A stretch of 19,611 bases of DNA from CAZTLE01 sp964614415. Its GTDB lineage: Bacteria > Bacteroidota > Bacteroidia > Flavobacteriales > Flavobacteriaceae. The notes under the pieces were generated by a model. The model was not told the DNA's origin and did not search any database. It saw nothing but the letters and a program-made list of their open reading frames with translations. Position numbers and translations under genes: made by a program. Numbering within the stretch: position 1 is the stretch's first letter; every line of letters begins with the position of its first letter. Shown here piece after piece: positions 15,066 through 19,611 of the stretch. The stretch covers positions 1 through 19,611 of the forward strand of contig CAZTLE010000063.1 in assembly GCA_964614415.1 (NCBI GenBank). The letters are read 5' to 3'.

Positions 15066-15141
15066 TCGGCATGTTGTACCTCACCTATGCATTTTGCAGG
15101 GACAAAATCATAGCAAGGGGAAGCGCTAAACAACCAAAACT

Positions 15142-16029
15142 ATGACAGCAGCCGAACTTATTGGTGAAATTCTATTGCCTATATCCCTCGCCATTATCAT
15201 GTTGGGAATGGGAATGGCCCTGGTTCCTCACGATTTTACCCGGATCGTACGGTATCCGAAACCGATATTGATCGGGATGACCAATCAGCTTATATTCTTA
15301 CCTATCATTGGCTTCACTCTGGCGGTTGTATTTAACCTGAGCCCGGTTATGGCAGTCGGTTTAATGGTACTTGCCTCCTGCCCGGGAGGCCCAACGAGCA
15401 ATTTAATAACCCAGGTTTGCAGGGGCAATATCGCCTTATCGGTTACCTTAACTGCCATCGCAAGTATCGTGAGTATAGTGACTATACCTTTTATCCTAAG
15501 TTATGCGATCGACTATTTTGGCACGGATAAAGGCGTAACTATCGAACTACCCGTACTTGATACTATTCTCCAGATCATGGTCATCACGGTGATTCCAATT
15601 TCCATTGGAATGTTGATCAGAAAGTTCAGAACGAATTTCGCGCTACGCATGGAACGTCCAATGCGCATCGCCTCTACCGTAATCTTCATTTTGGTTTTTA
15701 TAGCGGTTATCGTGGCGAATAAAGACATCATAGTGCAGGCCATGAAAGAAGTGGGTCTCGTTACTTTACTACTTAACATTTTGACCATGGGCCTTGGATA
15801 TCTCACAGCCAGGGTCTTCAAATTGAATCTACAAAATGCCATCTCAATAACTATTGAAAGTGGCATCCAGAACGGAACCCTGGCCATTGTGATAGTAACC
15901 ACCATCCTTAACAATGTAGAAATGGGTATTCCTACCGGCGCTTATGCCATCTGGATGTTCCTAACCGGTGGAATTTTAATGTGGCAACTTGGAAAAAGAG
16001 CCACTGCCAAACAGGTCGAATCTAAATAA
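15142..16029 (+). CDS. BASS (bile acid:sodium symporter) family transporter
   Basis: A 295-residue inner-membrane transporter with about nine or ten hydrophobic helices. Two diagnostic segments are present: ASCPGGPTSNLITQVCRGN followed by ALSVTLTAI (residues ~78-105), the unwound crossing helix and Na-site region, and IESGIQNGTLAIV (Glu239, Gln243), corresponding to the conserved Glu/Gln of Na site 2. The family couples Na+ to uptake of organic anions: bile acids, pyruvate, pantothenate, or sulfated steroids in different branches; the substrate here is unknown. Length is normal. It starts a run with a lipoprotein cyclophilin (7 bases later) and a sulfotransferase-like gene (10 bases after that). 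A short open frame in its leader ends with its TGA overlapping this ATG. Confidence 0.92.
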   Translation: MTAAELIGEILLPISLAIIMLGMGMALVPHDFTRIVRYPKPILIGMTNQLIFLPIIGFTLAVVFNLSPVMAVGLMVLASCPGGPTSNLITQVCRGNIALSVTLTAIASIVSIVTIPFILSYAIDYFGTDKGVTIELPVLDTILQIMVITVIPISIGMLIRKFRTNFALRMERPMRIASTVIFILVFIAVIVANKDIIVQAMKEVGLVTLLLNILTMGLGYLTARVFKLNLQNAISITIESGIQNGTLAIVIVTTILNNVEMGIPTGAYAIWMFLTGGILMWQLGKRATAKQVESK

Positions 16030-16036
16030 CTAAAAA

Positions 16037-16873
16037 ATGAACACTCCCCTCAACTATTGTTTAACTGTAATTATAGTTCTAACAGTTCTGGGTTGTAAGC
16101 AACCTGTCGAACAGCCCGAACCTCAAGAAGAACAGCGCACTTCGGTTGAAATGGTAACCAATTATGGAACTATGGTCATTGAACTGTATAACGAAGCGCC
16201 CTTACACCGAGATAATTTCATCAATCTGGCCAAACACAAGGCCTTTGACAGCCTGCTTTTTCATCGGGTCATCAATAAATTCATGATTCAGGGTGGTGAT
16301 CCGGATAGTAAAAATGCGAGTCCGACAGACACTCTTGGCAACGGAGATGCCCCATATGTGGTTGATGCTGAGATCAATACAGTGCTGTTCCATCAAAAAG
16401 GAGCGCTGGCTGCCGCTCGTGACGATAATCCCGAAAAAGCTTCGAGTGCTATGCAGTTCTATATAGTACAGGGATCGGTTCAAAATGACAGTCTGCTTGA
16501 CGCTGCAGAAAGATATACGAGCCAAAACAAAGCGCGCGAGTACTATGCCAATGCCCCTGAGAAACAACCCCTGCTGGATTCCATAATTGCAGCACGAAAT
16601 ACGGGAAAAAGAGAACGCTACTACCAATTAATGGACAGCGTGCTGAACCTTGCTTTAGCTGAAAATGACTTCACTCCCTACACCATGCCGGACGGATACC
16701 GGGAAGTGTACAAATCCGTAGGAGGTTACCCGAGACTGGATCAAAACTACACGGTTTTTGGGGTGGTTGTAGAAGGCATGGAAGTAATAGACTCCATAGC
16801 CAATGTGGAAACAAACCCCCTGGACAGACCCGTTAAGGACGTTCGAATAAAAACAGTAAGGATACTAAAATAA
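16037..16873 (+). CDS. Lipoprotein cyclophilin-type peptidyl-prolyl isomerase
   Basis: A 278-residue exported lipoprotein with a cyclophilin domain, expected to isomerise prolyl bonds and help folding of envelope proteins. The lipobox is LTVLGC (Cys20), followed by a Pro/Glu/Gln-rich linker. The catalytic signature is complete on the N-terminal side: FHRVINKFMIQGGD (residues 75-88, Arg77, Phe82, Gln85), then GALAAARDDNPEKASSAMQFYIV (about 122-144). An insertion of about 75 residues, helical and charged (residues ~147-222), separates this from the last part, LDQNYTVFGVVVEGMEVIDSI. The insertion is typical of Bacteroidota cyclophilin lipoproteins. The Trp that makes human cyclophilin bind cyclosporin is not seen. 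It is the middle gene of a tight operon. Confidence 0.94.
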   Translation: MNTPLNYCLTVIIVLTVLGCKQPVEQPEPQEEQRTSVEMVTNYGTMVIELYNEAPLHRDNFINLAKHKAFDSLLFHRVINKFMIQGGDPDSKNASPTDTLGNGDAPYVVDAEINTVLFHQKGALAAARDDNPEKASSAMQFYIVQGSVQNDSLLDAAERYTSQNKAREYYANAPEKQPLLDSIIAARNTGKRERYYQLMDSVLNLALAENDFTPYTMPDGYREVYKSVGGYPRLDQNYTVFGVVVEGMEVIDSIANVETNPLDRPVKDVRIKTVRILK

Positions 16874-16883
16874 GGCCGGAAAA

Positions 16884-17528
16884 TTGATTGACGACCAACG
16901 AAAGTTCATCTATGTGGAAAACCCGAAAACGGCGACCACATCGCTGAAGATGGTATTTCTCGGCGAGGAAGTTCTAATCGGATCCAGGGACCCGAGAATC
17001 GCTTCCGTAAACCATAATACACCTGCCGTCATCAAAATGAACTATCCTGAAAAATGGGAGAAGTACCTTTCTTTTGTGGTGGTTCGAAATACATGGGACC
17101 GGGCGAGATCGTTCTTTTATTTCTATCGGGGTATAGACGGCTGTAAATCGTATCAATTGATGAATTTTGACGAGTGGGTCGCCCGGGATTGCCCTCCACC
17201 CGATGAGAGTCATCTAAGTGCTCCTATGCATGCGGAAGGCCGTTTCGATGATGTTTTATGTCAATTGCGATACGTAGAAGGAGTCGACGAAGTAATTGTA
17301 TTGAGAAGTTACGACCCTCTGGAAAGAAGCAAAGAGCTCCAGGCCGGATTTGATCGTATTTGTGGCATGCTAAATCTCAAAACTGAGTTAGTGCCAACAT
17401 TCGGGAACAGAAACATTGCGGTAAACCATAGGTTTGCCTGGAATCACGAGACCATTGAATACCTCGGATTCAAATACAAAGAAGAGATTGAAAAGTTCAA
17501 CTTTAGCCCACCGACAATCGTCAATTGA
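16884..17528 (+). CDS. Sulfotransferase-like protein (PAPS-binding P-loop fold)
   Basis: A 214-residue protein with the two nucleotide-binding motifs of PAPS-dependent sulfotransferases: a 5'-phosphosulfate loop FIYVENPKTATTSL (residues 8-21, Lys15 and Thr18/19) right after the first strand, and a 3'-phosphate motif VVVRNTWDRARSFFYF (65-80, Arg68 and Ser76). The overall look is of the Sulfotransfer_2 (carbohydrate sulfotransferase) branch, though it is short. No signal peptide. The start is TTG at 16884, ten bases after the cyclophilin stop; no in-frame ATG lies upstream of the P-loop, so a TTG start is needed. Membership in the transporter-cyclophilin operon is inferred from spacing. The acceptor is unknown; a surface glycan or small metabolite is possible. 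Confidence 0.82.
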   Translation: MIDDQRKFIYVENPKTATTSLKMVFLGEEVLIGSRDPRIASVNHNTPAVIKMNYPEKWEKYLSFVVVRNTWDRARSFFYFYRGIDGCKSYQLMNFDEWVARDCPPPDESHLSAPMHAEGRFDDVLCQLRYVEGVDEVIVLRSYDPLERSKELQAGFDRICGMLNLKTELVPTFGNRNIAVNHRFAWNHETIEYLGFKYKEEIEKFNFSPPTIVN

Positions 17529-17578
17529 CAGCATTGGCATGCGGCTCAGACACGCAGTACCTTTCAGAAAACAAAATT

Positions 17579-17653
17579 CTAAGAGTTAGGATCATGCGAC
17601 AGGTAGAGCGCGGCAAGTCCTATGGTGATAACTATGAGGGCGATGATGGTCAT
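17579..17653 (-). CDS. Possible 24-residue membrane micropeptide
   Basis: On the minus strand an ATG at 17653 opens a 24-codon frame ending in TAG at 17579. It encodes a strongly hydrophobic peptide starting MTIIALIVITIGLAALYL and ending SHDPNS, a textbook single transmembrane helix with a polar C-terminus. The frame stays open upstream (FFRFIELISFV precede the Met), so the coding-like signal starts before the ATG but without a usable start codon. It lies after the icd terminator. It is too short for codon statistics and may be chance or the remnant of a longer gene. Confidence 0.2.
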   Translation of the reverse strand: MTIIALIVITIGLAALYLSHDPNS

Positions 17654-17678
17654 GACGAACGAAATCAGCTCTATAAAT

Positions 17679-17720
17679 CTAAAGAAAGAAAGCGCACCAA
17701 CCCTCGGGCAAGTGCGCCTT
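17679..17720 (-). terminator. Rho-independent terminator of icd
   Basis: Read on the minus strand, AAGGCGCAC pairs with GTGCGCTTT (9 bp including one G-T pair), around a 14-base loop that can pair further (GCCC/GGGT), and is followed by the T-rich run TTTCTTTCTTT. It begins 37 bases beyond the icd stop codon. There is no T-run on the plus side, so it does not serve the convergent sulfotransferase operon. Confidence 0.8.
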
Positions 17721-17756
17721 CATCAATCAATCTAACACTTGAAAAAAACTAAATCT

Positions 17757-19238
17757 TTACTCGCCCTGTCCCAATGAAAATCCTCGTTTTCCGTCAAACT
17801 CATAGAGGTTCTCTGTTTTTATAACATCGAACCCTAAATGGTCCAATTTGGCCAGGAGGGCAACTACCTGCTCAAAATCGATCTGAGCGTAGCGTGGTTC
17901 TTTACTGTTAATATTGGCGTCGACTCCAACGAATCGGCAGCGCCAGTGATCGGTACAATATGTCTCTTTTAATCCTTCAGGATATACCTTGACACCTCTG
18001 TTGGTGATCATTTTAAGTTTCAGTTTGTAGACATCCAATTTTGAAAGCGCATCTCCCAACTCATTAGGATCGCTCTCCGGCCAGTCCAGAAATACATCCA
18101 CACCAACAAGCTCCTTTTGTTCCGGTTTGCGGACATATTCGGGTATTTTAATACTACCACTTCCCCGCTCCAACATGCTTTCGGAGAGATGTTTAGGAGT
18201 TTGCCCCAGATTTGAGATCACGCGATCTGCAAATTCCCGGGTTCCTACTTTTTCCACACTTACGCCTTCCTGATAAATGTCTACGGTATGATATCCTTGC
18301 TCAAGGGTGGTGAGCCAGGCATTCCTGACTTTGTCCCCAACGGCTGTCTGACCGATATGAGCCAGCATTGACACCGCGGCATTGATAAGACCCGAAGGAT
18401 TGGCAATTCCTTTTCCTGCAATATCGGGTGCCGATCCGTGAATAGCTTCAAACATCGAAACGTTCTTTCCGATATTCGCCGAACCACACATACCTACCGA
18501 TCCGCCAATCTCCGCAGCAATGTCCGAGATTATATCTCCGTAGAGGTTGGGTGTTACGATAACGTCATAATTCTCAGGTTTTGCAGCCAGTCGCGCAGAA
18601 CCTATATCGATAATCTGTGTTTCGTTGGCAATCTCCGGATACTCGGGCGCGATCTCATCGAAAACCTTGTGGAACAGACCATCTGTTATCTTCATGATGT
18701 TGTCCTTAACCATGCAGGTAACTTTCTTCCGTCCATAAGCCCTGGCATATTCGAATGCATAGCGAATAATACGCTCACAGCCGGGACGGGTGATCAACTT
18801 TAAACACTGATACACATCCTGTGTTTGTCTGTGCTCAATTCCCGCGTAAAGATCTTCCTCGTTCTCGCGAATAATGACCACATCCATATCCGGGTAGTGA
18901 CTCGGAACATAAGGACACAAGGCCGCGACAGGCCGAACATTAGCAAACAACCCAAGGGATTTTCTCAGGGTTACATTCAAGCTTTTGTATCCCTTGCCCT
19001 GGGGCGTGGTAATAGGAGCTTTGAAAATGATCTTGTTCTCGTTAATAGCATCCCAGGCCCTGGTATCAATACCCGCCGTATTTCCGGATAAGTACATTTT
19101 TTCTCCCAACTCTATGAACTCGGGTTCAATGTTGGCACCAGCCGCCTCCAAAATGCGTAACGTAGCAACCATGATTTCGGGTCCAATCCCGTCGCCACGG
19201 ATCAAGGTGCAAGGGATTGCGGATAGGTTATCGCTCAT
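17757..19238 (-). CDS. icd: Isocitrate dehydrogenase, two-domain (Thermus/alphaproteobacterial-type), probably NAD-linked
   Basis: A 493-residue TCA-cycle enzyme that oxidises isocitrate to 2-oxoglutarate and CO2. The first ~340 residues are the decarboxylating dehydrogenase fold: IRGDGIGPEI (13-22), substrate motif KSLNVTLRKSLGLFANVRP (Ser86), RENEEDLYAGIEHR (Tyr131), MVKDNIMKITDGLF (Lys178), NLYGDIISD (Asp235/Asp239). Residues ~375-493 form the extra C-terminal domain known from Thermus thermophilus IDH (VGVDVFLDW..., MITNRGVKVYP, DHWRCRF, FDGKRGFSLGQGE). The coenzyme loop reads HGSAPDIAGKG with Asp272-Ile273, the pair associated with NAD+ in this superfamily, where NADP enzymes such as E. 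coli Icd have Lys-Tyr. Automatic annotation may call it NADP-dependent. It has its own leader and terminator and is the only housekeeping gene in the window. Confidence 0.96.
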   Translation of the reverse strand: MSDNLSAIPCTLIRGDGIGPEIMVATLRILEAAGANIEPEFIELGEKMYLSGNTAGIDTRAWDAINENKIIFKAPITTPQGKGYKSLNVTLRKSLGLFANVRPVAALCPYVPSHYPDMDVVIIRENEEDLYAGIEHRQTQDVYQCLKLITRPGCERIIRYAFEYARAYGRKKVTCMVKDNIMKITDGLFHKVFDEIAPEYPEIANETQIIDIGSARLAAKPENYDVIVTPNLYGDIISDIAAEIGGSVGMCGSANIGKNVSMFEAIHGSAPDIAGKGIANPSGLINAAVSMLAHIGQTAVGDKVRNAWLTTLEQGYHTVDIYQEGVSVEKVGTREFADRVISNLGQTPKHLSESMLERGSGSIKIPEYVRKPEQKELVGVDVFLDWPESDPNELGDALSKLDVYKLKLKMITNRGVKVYPEGLKETYCTDHWRCRFVGVDANINSKEPRYAQIDFEQVVALLAKLDHLGFDVIKTENLYEFDGKRGFSLGQGE

Positions 19239-19390
19239 AAATTGTTTGTCTTAGAGGTTGTAATTGTCAGTGGATAGGCTTCTTCGCTGCGCGCGGTTTC
19301 TAGGTCCGCATTGATATAGCGGCAAACCCGCGGGTCTTCTCACAGCGTGTTTCCACTCGCAGAGGTCTTCTGAAAATACGGCTGCTTTGT
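19239..19390 (-). promoter_or_regulatory. Putative structured 5' leader of icd
   Basis: About 150 bases lie between a likely promoter and the icd start. On the minus strand, GCGG and CCGC segments alternate (19331-19328, 19322-19319, 19309-19306, 19296-19293), allowing two hairpins, GCGG-GTTTG-CCGC and GCGG-ACCTAGAAA-CCGC, or the alternative pairing of the middle two. A further stem, GCG-A-GTG-GAAA-CACGC, precedes them. AGAAGACC occurs twice. Mutually exclusive pairing would suit a regulatory leader, but no known riboswitch class was recognised. Confidence 0.35.
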
Positions 19391-19611
19391 CTGGCCGCAA
19401 TTATAGCTTATCGGGATGACAGCAATGTATCAGTGGCCCGGCATGGGCGATTACGACCGCTTAAAAATGCGGGCGGATGTTTTTGGACTTGGGTGGGTCA
19501 GAGCAGATCGAGTACGCGGATTTCCTTGGGCGAGGAATCGTTGGCGGACAAACGGGATGTAGAAGTCGCTGGTGTTTCCGCGGCGGACTTTTAGGCGACC
19601 TGACAGATGTT
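19391..19611. other. Unassigned GC-rich region at the window edge
   Basis: No convincing gene. GC is about 55% over 19441-19611 by my count, above the rest of the window. Short open frames exist: plus 19416-19562 (48 codons), plus 19477 to the edge, and minus from the edge to 19451 (open, about 53 codons), but none shows a recognisable motif. One minus frame contains SPKEIRVLDLL before a TGA, yet it has an in-frame TAA upstream within the window. It could be a degraded gene end or a noncoding stretch. Confidence 0.4.
19398..19426 (-). promoter_or_regulatory. Putative icd promoter
   Basis: On the minus strand ATTG (19426-19423), a 17-base spacer and TATAATTG (19405-19398) resemble TTTG-N17-20-TAnnTTTG with one mismatch in each box. 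TATAAT would also suit a housekeeping -10. It would give a leader of about 150 bases. Confidence 0.4.

Noticed and set aside
16202..16627. 141-codon minus-strand frame antisense to the cyclophilin gene (likewise 15513-15914, 12452-12850 and 5339-5746)
   Set aside because: These long antisense frames are fully inside genes with clear family motifs, show no motif of their own, and have compositions expected from reverse reading of the sense codons.
17525..17752. 75-codon plus-strand frame starting TTG at the sulfotransferase stop
   Set aside because: Its product is polar and low in hydrophobic residues with no domain signal, it runs through the icd terminator hairpin, and the opposite strand shows the more protein-like pattern.
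19451..19611. 3' end of rplS (ribosomal protein L19), a gene I recall being near icd in some Flavobacteriaceae
   Set aside because: A KVRR-like stretch is visible on the minus strand, but the residues after it do not follow the L19 pattern and the apparent similarity needs two frame changes.

Overview
The window looks like chromosomal DNA from a member of the Bacteroidota, most likely a marine Flavobacteriaceae. The grounds are: GC content in the mid-40s by eye; signal peptides ending in 'AQ' on many exported proteins; promoter -7 elements of the TAnnTTTG/TAnnTTTA kind instead of classical -10 boxes; almost no Shine-Dalgarno sequences; and family choices typical of the group (TlpA-type lipoprotein N-termini, serine hydrolase with TPR tail, CocE-type hydrolase, DUF4345, two-domain isocitrate dehydrogenase). 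No rRNA, tRNA, CRISPR array, transposase or phage gene was seen.

Layout. 1-3.3 kb: an NAD(P)-binding Rossmann protein, a small four-helix membrane protein, and a lipoprotein esterase followed by a clear terminator. 3.3-6.6 kb: an SRPBCC/AHSA1 protein, a secreted CocE/NonD (S15-like) hydrolase and a secreted protein of unknown function, tightly spaced. 6.6-8.7 kb: a three-gene operon behind a good Bacteroidota promoter, coding for exported versions of a DinB-fold protein, a Nudix-fold protein whose catalytic box is destroyed, and an NHL/SMP-30-type beta-propeller. 8.8-10.3 kb: a secreted beta-lactamase-like serine hydrolase with a C-terminal TPR tail and a strong terminator. 10.4-12.8 kb: a membrane-anchored unknown protein and a secreted TIM-barrel glycoside hydrolase with a C-terminal jelly-roll module.

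12.8-15.1 kb is the most repeat-rich part. Two related elements made of TCATACC/TCACACC heptamers around a small hairpin lie just upstream of a nearly identical promoter-like block, one before a WYL-type regulator (followed by a DUF4345 membrane protein) and one before a BASS transporter. A CPBP membrane protease is coded on the minus strand between them. 15.1-17.5 kb: a compact operon of BASS-family carrier, lipoprotein cyclophilin and a sulfotransferase-like protein. 17.7-19.2 kb: isocitrate dehydrogenase (icd) on the minus strand, with its own terminator and a GC-rich, possibly structured leader. The last ~200 bases are unassigned.

Most of the proteins are exported enzymes (several hydrolases, a glycosidase, a foldase), suggesting envelope and extracellular metabolism rather than one dedicated pathway. 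The best candidates for something undescribed are the exported DinB/pseudo-Nudix/propeller operon, the TlpA-like scaffold fused to an esterase, and the heptamer-hairpin-promoter modules. None is proven from sequence alone.
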